Source: Tribonema minus (lineage: Eukaryota > Sar > Xanthophyceae > Tribonematales > Tribonemataceae). Taken from it: DNA of 64,000 bases. The notes beneath the pieces are model-generated. The model saw nothing but the letters and a program-made list of their open reading frames with translations. It did not search any database and was not told where the DNA came from. Below, piece after piece: positions 34,650 through 46,700 of the stretch. The position numbers and the translations under genes were made by a program. The stretch spans positions 558,001 through 622,000 of the forward strand of contig JAFCMP010000529.1 in NCBI GenBank assembly GCA_017506865.1. Reading direction: 5' to 3'. Within the stretch, counting starts at the first letter, position 1. Every line of letters begins with the position of its first letter.

Positions 34650-36369
34650 TGCACGCTAGGAGCACTGACCCTGGAGGCCAGTGGAGGCGGAGCGACAAGA
34701 CGTGGCGTCTCGTGGTGCACTGCAATCTTGCATGCGCAAGCCGCCATGTGCAAGTTAAACTATTTCTTTATCAGTTCAGAGTCCAGTGGCATGGGTCAGC
34801 CCACCCTTAAGCCATGTAGTCATTGATGCGGGATTGGAAGAGCGTCATGCAGAGAGACGGTGGCATATCTGAGGCTTCTGTCGACAACTACTACTAGTAG
34901 GAAGGTTGCAGTGGTGCACGTGACGGGTGTCTATGTAGGTGCTGCCGCCCATTGACATGCATTGCGCGGACGGCGCGGTGATGGTAGTGTTTGAATGAGT
35001 GGTGGGCAATTTTTGAGGTGGCCTACATAGTGTGTCAGCGCGCACTTTATACGACCCCGCACGCGCTGCAGACAAGTCAGTGTAGGACTCTGATGTCATG
35101 TGGGCCACCGTGTGTAGTGTTTTTGCAATAATATGTCTGGTTGCAAATGTAGCTCCCCACTGCCCCGCACTGCGAGGATGGAGACTCCCTGCAGGACTCC
35201 CTCCATCTACTGTAGCCATCACCACACCTCCAATGACAGGGGTGGTGTCGAAGTGGTTTCGCGACAGTCTTTAGTGAGGCCGGGTGGTGATGGTTGTACT
35301 TTTTATTAATGCTCGCTCAGTGCGCGAAAAAGCCCAGATGATTGGCATCTAGCTGTATGGAATCTACATGTCATATGACAGTCTGAAAGTGTCGTATCGA
35401 CAACCACTCAAACGCCGCTGCCGCCAAATGGCATCTCGGGATCCTCCCCTACGTCCTCCTCCATGTGCCCCCCCCCCCTCGGCTCTGCCATGTGTGTCAT
35501 GACACGGCCAGAGTATGCCATGTGGAGCGCTGCCGTTGTTCTGGTATATACCGGTGGTCGTGTGCTGTGCACGCAAACTTTGTTCATGTCGTCCTTCATG
35601 CACTGTCCGTTGTGAGGACCGTCCTTTGTGAGTTGTCGGTACACGTGTCTGTGATGTTATCCGCAGTGGCCAGGGCTGCTGGTGCACGGTATGGCAACAG
35701 CCCCCCCCCGCAGGCTACAGCATTGCTCAGTCTACGCTCGTACGAACCTGCAGCGGGTAAAATGGCTTTCCCCCTGAGTCAATGTCATGGCTGTAATTGA
35801 TCCATTGTGGAGCAATGGTTGCCCTCCTCAAAGCTCATGCGCCGCGTGCCGTAACAGTAGACAGTAGAAGTCTCGTGGGAAACAGGTGTCATCAATGACA
35901 CGGTCACTTGATTTGGTATTGGTGCGTGTGCCATTCATTTTCACTGAGCACGCACAGTGCCTGTCAGAGTATTTGCAGATCTCCCCTAAATTCGATGCCA
36001 TCAGAGCGCCTGTCGACGTCGAATTGACAAAATTAACCGCAGTTTCGCCCTAGCCACTTGTATATGTCGTCAGTGTCGCATTCGAGGACGAAAGTGCAAT
36101 GTTGGCTACGTAGCCAACATAGCAAAAAGGAGCTCATGTGATGAGAAGCGTGGCACTACCCAAATGATTGACATTGTTATTTCTCTGCAAAGTCTTTGCA
36201 GATGAAAGGAGCACAAAAAGGTCCTGGATGCATGTTGCATTGCATGTCACAGTGAACAAGACCAAAAAAAAAACTGTTCTGTTGAAGTTGAATGGTGTGA
36301 CACGGAAGTGACACACACCGGAGGTGAAGGCATCTCTGGCTGTAGCCGCACCGCTCTGCAGCCGCAGCA
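34650..36369. other. Intergenic region without recognised gene
   Basis: About 1.7 kb, less GC-rich than the genes. ORFs are below ~130 codons and without motifs. A run of A (36265-36273) and a GTTGAAGTTGAA motif (36281-36292) lie shortly before the desaturase start. Confidence 0.5.
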
Positions 36370-39300
36370 ATGTGTAGCGGAGCAGTGGAGCAGGAGGGCT
36401 CCTCTCAAAGCAAGAGCGGGCCTGCGTCAATTCCCAAATCCCTCCTGTGGCGGATTCATGGGCAGTACTATGACCTCTCTGGCTTCATGGATGCCCATCC
36501 GGGAGGCAGGGGGGTGCTGGAGATGGCGCGAGGGCTGGAGGACGTCACGGCATTGTTTGAGAGCTACCATGCTCTCAGCAACTTGACGGCGATTAGGCAC
36601 GGATTGAAGGCCCATCTGTACACCGGCAAAGTCACCGACGACTTGCAGGCAAGTTGATGCGACACACTGGCTTGTGCGTTTAGCAATTTAAAGCCACCAT
36701 TGCTGCACGAAGACTTCGGCGCAGGCATGGAGCCTCAAGCGTAGGAAGCAATTGTGGTGGATTGAATCAATCCTTAGATTCCGTCGCGGTCGAAGCCACC
36801 AGACACAGCGGAAAGAGGCCTGCAGGAAAGACGCCAATTCAAACCAACTGCAACACTCGCTGGTCATATGTGTTTGCTTGGCTCATTGAGCATGCGAAAT
36901 TCACGGCTAATCCACAACTTCAATCCGCAGATCCTGCCGCCCGGCCTTTACACAATCGCATCCGCACGTGCAGGCAGAGGAAGCTGCCATGATGCGGGGG
37001 GTGGACAGGAACCCCCTGGCCTACACCTATGAGCCGGGCGGCTTCTACGACGTCCTGAAAGCGCGCGTCAAGGCCCACTTCCTGGGCTGCCACACCCGAA
37101 CCCCCCCCGCCTCCCCCCTACCCTGGGAGGAAGCGCCCAAGGCCGCCGCGCCGCCGCTCACGCCCGGCGAATCCGTGACCATCACGCGCTACGTCAAGGC
37201 TACGCCGGCGTGGTACGCGAAGATGGCGGCGCTGCTCGCGGTATACATACCCCTCTACCTGGCGATGCTCGGGGTTGACGTGCTGGGGAGGGGGGCGGGG
37301 TTGGGGGTGGGCGCGCGGCTAGCGGCGGCGTTCGCGGCGGGCGCACTGCTGCAGTGCATCAGCTTCTGCGCGCTGCACGACGCAAGCCACTACGCGCTGT
37401 GGCGGCGCGCGGGCGCGGCGCAGGAGGCGCTGAGCCGCTGCTGCAACGCGTGGACGCTGTGGAACCACGCCATGTGGATGCTGCACCACGTGTACGGGCA
37501 CCACAGGTGAGGGGGCTGCGTGCATATATGTTCCAAGACGCGATGAGCCGTCGAATTGAATGCATTCCACCAATAATCATGTCGGTAGATACCGTGGAAC
37601 CACGCCATGTGGATGCTGCACCATGTCTACGGGCACCACAGGTGAGGGGGCTGCGTGCATATACGTTGTGGCAACGAAGCAAAAGACTGTAGAGCTCTCG
37701 GTGACAAGGCGTGGCCAGCCGTCAGATTAAATGCCTTCCACCGACGGTCATGTCGGCGCACGCTGTGGAACCACGCCATGTGGATGCTGCACCATGTGGA
37801 TGCTGCACCGCGTCTACGGGCACCGCAGGTGAGGGGGATACGCGCAGAAAAAGAAAAGAAAACGTTGTCGGTAACGTCGGCGCGCACTGTGGAGCCATGC
37901 CCTGCGGATGCTACGCCTTGTGTGTGGGCACCGCAGGCGATTGCTTCGTGCACATGCGTTTGTTTTGATGAGGTGTACCGCGAGTTGTGGCTGCGTGAGC
38001 GCTTCGTCCAATGGCGGCGCGTGCTTTGTCATTGGAAGCAGTCTATGTGTCCCGATCTCAGCTGAGTGTATGTGCTGCAACATTGACAGCTGCTACTAAC
38101 CTGTTACTCCACACCCGCAGAGCTAGACATTAAGGTGACAAATGCAACAGAAGACCGATGCCAGTCGTACTGCTAGAAGCGAATGTATTGTAGTCTGTCT
38201 ACCAGCAAGTGCAACTGCCGTAATCGTCCAGCGTGCAAAACGTCAATGAGCATGCAACTGCCTTATGTTCCAACAGTATGGAGCTGGTGCTGCAGGTCAC
38301 ATGGAACACTTTGGCAACACTTCAAACCAAATGTTATTGATGCTTTACTTTTGCTGGCACCACCATGGAAGGGGAGTTTGGACTGCTATCAGCACAGGGC
38401 TTTCTTGGCTGCGGGCTCTCGAGTGCCTGGCTTAGCCACAATCACACAGTACTTTTGTCGCTTTCTGGCAGCAAGTTTTTCGGCAGTTGCATTCGTAGCC
38501 GCCTCTGCCATTGCAATGCGCCATCACTGAGGCTTCGCACCCTGTGGGTGCTGCGCACTGCTGTGCACTGCTGCGGACAGGATCTGTTTTCATGTAAACG
38601 ATCCGTGGCGAGAATGTGGTCAGGGGGCGTGCAGCGATGCCTTCTGGAACAGAAGTAGACATCACACTTCAGATGCTTCACTCTGGCAGCATGCAAGGAG
38701 CTGTTTTTAAGGAGCTGTGTGTCCGCCAGGGCGCAGCAGAACGATGCTTCTAATACTGCGCTGAGCAGAAGCTGCATCATCTGTACAGAACAAGAACCTC
38801 AATGTTGACGTTGTTTAACATTACATCGAACACCAACCCACTTGTCAAACACCAACTTCACGTGTGAGCGCGCGCCGATGCAGGAGGGCTGGCTGTGATT
38901 CCTATTGCCGGGGGGGGGGGGGGGGGCAGTTGCCCTTCCGCACTTCTGCTGAACGCTGCCGCCGCGCAGCTTCACGGGCGACCCCACTTATTAATCGTGT
39001 TCGCCCTTCCACACTTCTGCTGAACGCTGCCACCGCGCAGCTTCACGGGCAACCCCACGCGCGACCCCGACCTCATTAACGCGCGCCCCTTCATCCGCAA
39101 GAGCCTCCTGAGCCCGCTCCACTTATTAATCGCGATTGATCGTGTTTGCCCTTCTACACGTCTGCTGAACGCTGCCACGCCGCGCAGCTTCACGGGCGAC
39201 CCCACTAAATAACCACGTTCGCCCTTCCACACTGCCGCCACGCAGCTTCACGGGCGACCCCACACGCGACCCGGACCTCATTCACGCGCGCCCCTTCATC

Positions 39301-41230
39301 CGCAAGAGCCTCCTGAGCCCGCTCCACGAGTACTTCCGCTGGTTTGTGGACTGGCAGCACGTGGTCGCGCCGGGGTTCATGTGCGTGATTCCGGGTCAGA
39401 GTCTGGGTCAGACGATCAGCTATGCGCGCGGGGCGGCGCAGGGGCACGTGTGGCGCGTTCCGGCGCGCGACGTCAGGGGCGGGATACGGTGGTGAGCACT
39501 GTGGAGATGGTCAAGCCTCAAGTAATTGAAGTAGTATCGTGATTTGATACGGTGGTCAGCGCTCAGCGGACGGTCCTTGGCACAAATTGCATGTAGTTGA
39601 AGTCCGTACCAATTGAAGTATGTACTGATTGGACTTGATGTTGCTCACAGGCCGTCGTATGCGCGTGAGCACGCATTCGCGCACGCACTCACTGGCTATC
39701 ACTTGCCTCTGTTCCAATCTGTACAGAAACTAAGGTAGTGAGCTTATGTTATGTATGTACTTGTGCTCGTCATGTATTATGCGTCGCACACGTCATCCGC
39801 TGCACTCTCGTCTGCTCCACATTGATTACATGCGTCCTCAGTCACCGCGCTCCTGCCCTCTCTCTTGGCATGCGCCATGCGCAGCGCCACCCCTCTGAGC
39901 TCGTCTGCTCCACATTGATTACATGCGTCCTCAGTCACCGCGCTCTCGCCCTCTCTCTTGGCATGCGCCATGCGCAGCGCCACCGCCTCTGAGCGCTGCC
40001 ATCACGCCCCCTGGCAGCATCTCATCTCCGCGCCTGTGCACACTCAATGCCGCGCCGTACGTACACTACTTCAAATCTCCATCACTATGCATGCTAGTTG
40101 CCGTGTTGAACAATCTAATGTGCGTTCCCATGCATGCTCATTGCCGCACCGCATATCGCCATAACCAACCTAATACATGTTCTCAATGTATGCTCACTGC
40201 GCGCAGGTACGAGTGGTGCGTGTACGCGCTCAGCGTCGGCAGCCACCTGTGGGGCATGAACATCTTTGTGAGCTACGCGTACCTCATGGGCATTAACACC
40301 CTCTACCACCTCACCATCGCGCCCGATCACGACACGTACGAGTCGGCAGTGCTCAACGCGCGGCACCCCAAGCCCTCGGCGCCGCAGGACTGGGGGGAGG
40401 CGCAGGTGCGTAATGGACACGGGCGGAGTCGCGCAAAGTCAGGAATTCAAATTCATGCATCAATGTGAGGAACATGGAAATTCATGAAGAGGAAGCAGTT
40501 CGGTGCGGTCGTGATTCGGCGGCGCTCAATGCGGGGGGCGGGGCGCAGGTGCGCGAAGGCGCGCGCTTGGCAGCAAAGGTGATGATGCGGTGCGGTGAAC
40601 GCATGCACGACAAGGCTGTTTGTCAGGTCTTCCTCGATATGTGTATGTCTGTGCTGATGGCAAACACGTCAAGAGTTGGCAGCGCTCAGCGCGCGGCACT
40701 TTAAGCCCCTCGGCGTCGCAGGACTGGGGCGAGGCGCTAGCGTGCCCACGCATGAGTTTCAATTCAGATGGATGGCGCAACGCAATGAGCGAATGAATGC
40801 ACGAATGTGCGTCAGAGCCCACATGCAGTGTTTGTACACAAATGAATGTGCTATTGGCGCCGCTTTCTGCTGAAGCGTCCCCCCCCCCCCCCCCCCCCCC
40901 CCCCTAAACGCTGCGCAGGCGCGCCACAGCGGCAACTTTGCGATGCGCAGCGTCGCCGCGACGCAGCTCTTCGGCGGCATCAACTACCAGATCGAGCACC
41001 ACCTCTTCCCGAGCATGTGCCACATGCACTACGCGCGCGTCGCGCCCGTCGTCCGCGCGACGTGCGCCGAGTTCGCCATCCCCTACAGCGCGCACGACAC
41101 GCTGTGGAGCGCGTACGCGAGCTACCTGCGCTCGCTGCGCCACTTCGGGACGGACGCTGTCGCCGCCGCTGCTGCGGGCGATGGCGGCGCTGCCGGCGCC
41201 GCCGCGGCAGCGCCCGTGGACACTCAGTGA
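36370..41230 (+). CDS. Cytochrome b5-fused front-end fatty-acid desaturase, 5 exons
   Basis: Introduces a double bond between an existing double bond and the carboxyl end of a fatty acid, in endomembranes, using its own cytochrome b5 domain as electron donor. Exons: 36370-36648, 36974-37506, 39246-39491, 40207-40405, 40919-41230; 522 residues, phases agree. The N-terminal cytochrome b5 domain has YYDLSGFMDAHPGGRGVLEM. The histidine boxes are HDASH, HHVYGHH (the codon after it is split by intron 2) and QIEHH, where Gln replaces the first His as in all front-end desaturases. SFTGDPTRDPDLIHARPFIRKS follows box 2. A tail of Ala/Gly ends the protein. Intron 1 starts GCAAGT (GC-AG). Regiospecificity cannot be told from sequence alone. 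Confidence 0.94.
37507..37940 (+). repeat. Donor-side copies of desaturase exon 2 end
   Basis: The exon end coding WNHAMWMLHHVYGHH plus donor GTGAGG is repeated at 37592-37641, 37762-37828 (with an internal 15-base duplication) and, decayed, 37881-37936. Donor spacings are 135, 187 and 107 bases. A relic of the dispersed repeat (37680-37755) lies between two copies. Confidence 0.88.
38955..39245 (+). repeat. Acceptor-side copies of desaturase exon 3 start
   Basis: CTTCTGCTGAACGCTGCCxC followed by GCGCAG and CTTCACGGGCGACCCCAC recurs with acceptors at 38969, 39040 and 39187, before the true one at 39245. The copy after 39040 keeps ~85 bases of exon (to FIRKSLLSPLH), then switches to TTATTAATCG. 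Copies are near-identical, hence recent. Confidence 0.9.
39805..39992 (+). repeat. 93-bp tandem duplication in desaturase intron 3
   Basis: Two almost identical units with CTGCTCCACATTGATTACAT and TCTCTTGGCATGCGCCATGC, spaced 93 bases apart. The unit does not match the nearby exons, so it differs from the exon-border arrays. Confidence 0.85.
40406..40745 (+). repeat. Donor-side copies of desaturase exon 4 end
   Basis: Copies of the exon 4 end (GTGCTCAACGCGCGGCACCC...GGGAGGCGCAG then GTGCGT) lie at 40525-40549 (short) and 40683-40740 (longer, donor lost). Confidence 0.75.
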
Positions 41231-43790
41231 GCGCGCATGCGTAGCAGAGGCGGCGGCGGCGGCTGCGGCGGCGGCAGCAGCAGTGGCAGCGGCGGCGGCT
41301 GTGGCGGTGGCCGCAGCAGCTGTGGCGCTGGCAGCGCAGCCGCGGCGGAGGAGTTGCGGCGATGTGGGCAGCGGGTATGGCACCACGGATAGCCATGACG
41401 GAAGCAGCGCTTTTTCGGCCACTTCACAGTGCTCGCCAGGCTGCTGGCGCCGGCGCAGTCGCTGGTCCTTGTGCATTTTCACGCAGATTGTATAGTCTAT
41501 AGCTACTGCTGCATCGCGGCTGCTACTGCTGCCGCAGCAGAGGCGCGGCCCGGGGCGGAGGAACGCAGAGCACGGCAGTTACGCAGTGTAACTGCAACTC
41601 GCTGCCGCACTGCTACCGCTTATTTCGCGGCTGTCGGGGCGATGGCACAACAAGGGCTTACCTGTGCGTGCTTATGCAATGCGCATCGGCGGGCACGGCG
41701 CTGTATGGCCGCTGCGGCTGTGGTGGCAGCGCCCAGCGGAGCACTGACGCCAACGGCGGCGCTGCGCAGCGCGCCACCAGTACATCGGGCCTCCGAGAGC
41801 GCGCTACTCAAGTCCGTGTATGCTGAAACAGTGAACAGAGTCTCGGCGCCACACGCACCAGCGGCAGCTCTGGGTGGCGCGCACGATCCAGTAGGTAGGT
41901 GTAACAGGCGCACGGGGTCAGGGGATAGGGGGGTGGAGGGGACGCCCAGCGCTACATACCCCTAGAAGACGCGAGGGCGGTATCAATAGTAGTGGGGCCT
42001 CTTTTCGACACGGGAATTCGGCACGGATTCCGAGCGCTGCAGAGGGGCAGGGGCTCCCTTAGAGCCCCTCTGCGGCACCAGTTTTGATTTCTGCACACCT
42101 AGGGGTACGCGCGTACATACTTCTATACGACTACTTGGCATTGCTTACGAGGCACAGACAGACGTTGGCACCGGCGATGGAATATGCAACACAGACATAC
42201 TTTTCCCCGCCGTTTCGCGGCGGATGCTAGAGCTCATGCGCCGCACGATATGCACGTGTGCCTGCAGCCGCCTGTGCGCTTGTGCCATGCGTGAGCTGCT
42301 CAGGTGCGCGCACGCTCGTGCATTCTGCTCCCACCATCATGCAGTTGATTGCGTGCTGCCATTGTCACCATGATGATTTGTGCAAGCAAGGGGGTCTAGA
42401 CCCCCTGAGTGCAAGTGTCGGGCAATGTGACCGTTTGTGAAATGTGTCAGGGCATCATGTGAAACGCCACCACCAGCATCATTATGGCACTGAAAAGTCT
42501 TTGTAAAGTTGCCAACATTTCTGTACATGCTGGACTGAGAAACATACCTGTATTACGTGTTGAATGCCCCAACGCAGCTGCCTGCTTACAGCTTTCTAAT
42601 ACTGTCCGTTCGTCAGGCTCACCATTTATTGAGTCGGTACAATGTCTGAACTTCATGTCATTTGGTGCAGCCAAGCACTGACTGCCGCGGGGTTGGCAGC
42701 TTACCATACATGCACTGCTGCAACGAATGAATGAGCAATGCTCAAGCAGTGGGATTTCACAGAGACCTAGTGCTGAAGTCGGGAGCTGAGAGCCAGAGTC
42801 AGCACTTGAGCACTTTCTCAGCAGCAAGCGGTGCACATGCAACACATGGGAATGACACGGCAGGCAAGTGTCTCGGTGGACGCGTGTGCACACATGCACG
42901 GTGTCTATTGACAATGAGCAGCGGCGCAGCTGCACTCGCTGCTGCCGTTGCAATACCTACCTGCCGCGGCGCTGCGTCTGTCTATGGCTACATGAACTAT
43001 CTGCGCGCTTGCGCATGTGTGAATGGTAGCGACTGTGGCGTGGGGCATGCTACGGTTGCCTGCGCCGCAAATCGCAGCAGCACGAGCGCGCCAGCCGTTG
43101 CAGCTATGGCAGTTACTGGCAGTTATGACTATTGTACGGCCGCGTGCTGCGATTTGCGAAGCCCTAATGCTACCCTATCTCTCTTGTGACCCTGAGAGAA
43201 CTACCTGCCCCACTGGCCACCTGCCAGCTCCAACGACCGGCTGATGCACCAACTGTTGAAGTTGTGTCATTTGCCTCCCTCCTGCCACCGCCGGGCGGTG
43301 CACACCATTGAAGTTCCCCCCTCAGTGGCTCGACAGACACGCACATGCAAAAAGAACATGAAGACCTCGTCGCGGCTGCTCCATGCTGCGATATTCATCG
43401 CCGGCACATGCAAACCCTAGCACCAGGGCATGCGCATTCTCCTCTACATACCCCCCCCCAGCTTTTCCTCCGCACATGATTTCCGCCGTGAGCTGCAGTG
43501 CGTCTGGTCCCACGCTGCGTCACTGCCACTGCGGCCACCGCCGCCACCGCTGCTGCCGCCGCCGCTCCCGCCGCCTCCGCCAGTGACGCCAATACCGCTT
43601 CCCACGCTCCACGGCCTCCGCCGCGGCCGCCGCCCGCGCCGCGCGGCGCTGCTGCCACTGCCGCACGCAGCAGCAGGAGCCGCTGCCATTGCCACACGCA
43701 GCGGCGGGGGCGGCAGCACCAGCGGCAGCAGCAGCAGCAGCAACAGCAGCAGCGCCGCCGCCGCCGCCGCTGCTGCCGAGCGCTGCCGCC
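41231..43790. other. Intergenic region between convergent desaturase and DJ-1 genes
   Basis: A GCGGCx-repeat tract at 41244-41345 and a GCC/GCA-rich tract at 43520-43790 give long artefact ORFs on both strands. A strong hairpin lies at 42039-42073 (GCAGAGGGGC pairing with GCCCCTCTGC, 15-base loop). No gene recognised; a 152-codon ORF at 42731-43189 (+) has no motif. Confidence 0.5.
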
Positions 43791-46700
43791 CTACGCGAGC
43801 ATCTCGTGCGCTAGCCTGGCCTCCGTCTCGTCGCCCATGAGGCGCCCCGCGAGGCGCAGCGCGAACGCCAGCGACGTGCCGGGGCCCTTGCTGGTCACCT
43901 GCGCGCGCACGCGGCGGCGGCGGCGGCAGTGATGAAGTTGAAGTTCAAGGCGCAGAGGTCGTGGTGCATGTTGAACACACACGCCAGCACACACACGCCA
44001 GCAACGTGACAGGGCCCTTGCTGATCGCGTGCGGCGGCGGCGGCAAAGTTGAAGTATGGCAAAGTTGAAGTATGGGGCGAAGCTTTGGGCGCATGTGGCG
44101 TCTCCACAGGGCGAGCGACGCGCGCGGCCTGCGGGGGCCGTGAAGTCTGCGGGGATGCAGATACAGCATCCATGTCAGTGCCACGCGACGTTGCGCAGCG
44201 CAATGGCGTGGACGTCCGGCGCTGCCACTGGCTGCCGCCGCGGCGCTACGGCAGCATCGGCGGCAGCAGGGCACACACGAGCGCGGCGGCCGGCGCGGCG
44301 GCGTCGCCGGCGGCGGCATTTGAAGTTGAAGATGAAGATGGGGGTGTGCGACGCGCAGCAGTCGCTGCCTGCGCGTCGCGGATTGATCAAAGATGCCACA
44401 TCAAGTAGTTAGAAGTATTATAGCTGTGTCGGCGTGGGTGCTTGACGCCTGGCCGGTGCGTGTGATCTTCAAACTTGAAGTACTTGAAGTCCTCATTGGA
44501 GTACTGGTACAGTAGATGGTTTCGAAAAGTGTGCTTGTGTGGTCCCCAACCACTGCGACAGCATTGGGCTGAGTGAAACGAACTTCTGCAAGGAACTGGC
44601 AGCGATGGAAGGCGAAGGGGAGTATGTACTACAGCAGCGCTGAGGTCATCCACTTGAAGTACAACATTGAAAACCGCACTCACAATGTGGCCGTCCTTGA
44701 CCACCAGCAGGCTCTCCTTGGCGTCAATCTTGGGACATGAATGGAGGCAAAGACTTGCGTCGAAGTACTGCACTGACGTTGAAGTAAAATGTTGAAGTGC
44801 ACAGATGTCGTCCAGTGAAGTACAGCTGAAGTTACAGTTGAAGTTGAAATTTGCACTCACGATGTGGCCGTCTTCGACCACCAGCAGGCTCTCCTTGGCG
44901 TCGTACTTGGGCAGCACGCTGGTGAACTTGTCGTTGGGGTAGCAAGTGGCGGTGCGCCCCTCCAGGATGCCCAGCGGCGCCAGCACCACGGCGGGAGCGG
45001 CGCAGATGGCGCCTATCAGCTTGCCGGCCTGGTGCTGCAGTACAGAGAGCAACGCACTGTATTCATTTAGGTACGTCCGTATATATCACTTCGAATTATA
45101 TGTACACTGGGCGCGTAAAGGGAGTGATGTTGCGACCGGTGTGGGCGCGGCGCAGATGGCGCCAATCAGCTTGCCGGCCTGGCGCTGCAGCGCAGAGAAC
45201 AACACACGCTGTTCATATACATCCATATATGTACATGTATATTTATACTCCTACATAATGGGCGGTAAACGGAATGATGGCGCCGATTGGCTTGCCGGCC
45301 TGGTGCTGCAGACAGCACAAATGAGTAAGAGCTCGTGAATGCATTATGCATGTCAATGACGTGACACGATACTGGTGAAATGTGTGGAAGGAACGGCGCG
45401 CGCGCTGAGGATTGGGGCTAGGGTTGGCGCAACGAGGTTGCCGGCCTGGTGCTGCAGTGCTTTCCGGCCTAGTGCTGCGGTACCGAGAGCAGAGCATCAG
45501 GTGCTGCGGTACAGAGAGCAGAGCACCCTGTTGATGCAATTTTTGAGGTGCATGATGCACGTACGATGTACACACTGAAAAAAAAATGGCGCTCATGCTG
45601 GCGCAGGTGGCGCCGCTGAGCTAGCCGACCTGGTGCTGCAGTGCAGAGAGCAAAACACACGCTGTTCATACGCACTTGAACTATTGTGATCTGGGAAGCT
45701 CAGCATGTGGTCATAGGAATCGTGCGCATTGCAGCAAAGGACTTGGGAGATGGTGCTGTTGGAAGCGGTGTGGATGGCGGCAGTCAGCTTGCCGCGATGC
45801 AAAGCGCACGTTGCTTGTCTACTACATTATGCATGTGCTTTGCTTCTGAGAAGCGTCGTAACGGGTGAAGACGATGAGTGCGGGCCCTAGACCAGCGTGG
45901 GCACGCTCTGATCCTATTGAGCCGACGAGCTGGTGCGGCAGCCATGACGTTATCTGCTGCACTCGCTGCGCCGCGGGACAGCCTGCGCCGGCGCTGGCGC
46001 TCAATGATTGGCATCAACTGCCGCAGCGGTTCAAGTGTACAACCTCAACTTCATAAGCAGACTTGAAGTGCGCGCACCGACCTGGTCCTGGATGCGTCGA
46101 CTGCCTCATCGGGCGAAGTTTACAACCTCAACTTCACAAACAGAACTTCAACAAGTGCGTGCACCGACCTGGTCCTTGACGCATCGACTGCCTCATCGGT
46201 TGAAGTGTACAACCTCAACTTCAAAAACAGAACGTTCAACAAGCGCGCGCACGGACCTGGTCCTTGAGGATGTGCTGCAGGGTGGGGTTCTGGTACAGGT
46301 GCTCCGCGCCGGGCATGCCGCCGGGCCTGCGGAAACGCAAAACAAAAACAAATCACAGCAGCGCTCAACACTGAGAAACGCGCGCGGCAGCACTCGGGCT
46401 AGGGACGCGCGCAGCACTCAAATCAGTTGAAAAACACGCTCGCCGGTGCTCAGCTCAAGAGCGCGCGCAGCATGCCGCCAGGCCTGCGGGGACAAGAAGC
46501 ACATCACAGCAGCGCTCAGTATTGAGGACAGCAGGTCGGTCTTGATGGCGCGCGGTGCGCGCGTGAAATATGGTGTATAATATGGAGCGACGCGCAGCGC
46601 GCAGCGCCTGGGCGTCGCGGCCCCTGCCGGAACTGCCAATGTTGCAGTGAGGGGGGTGGCGCAGAACCGACCAAGCGGGTCCGTCCTGGAGCAAGTGCCA

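Noticed and set aside
42731..43189. 152-codon ORF on the plus strand
   Set aside because: No recognisable domain; lies between convergent genes in low-complexity surroundings.
43395..43932. Ala/Arg/Pro-rich ORFs in several frames on both strands
   Set aside because: They derive from the GCC/GCA-rich tract downstream of the DJ-1 stop codon.
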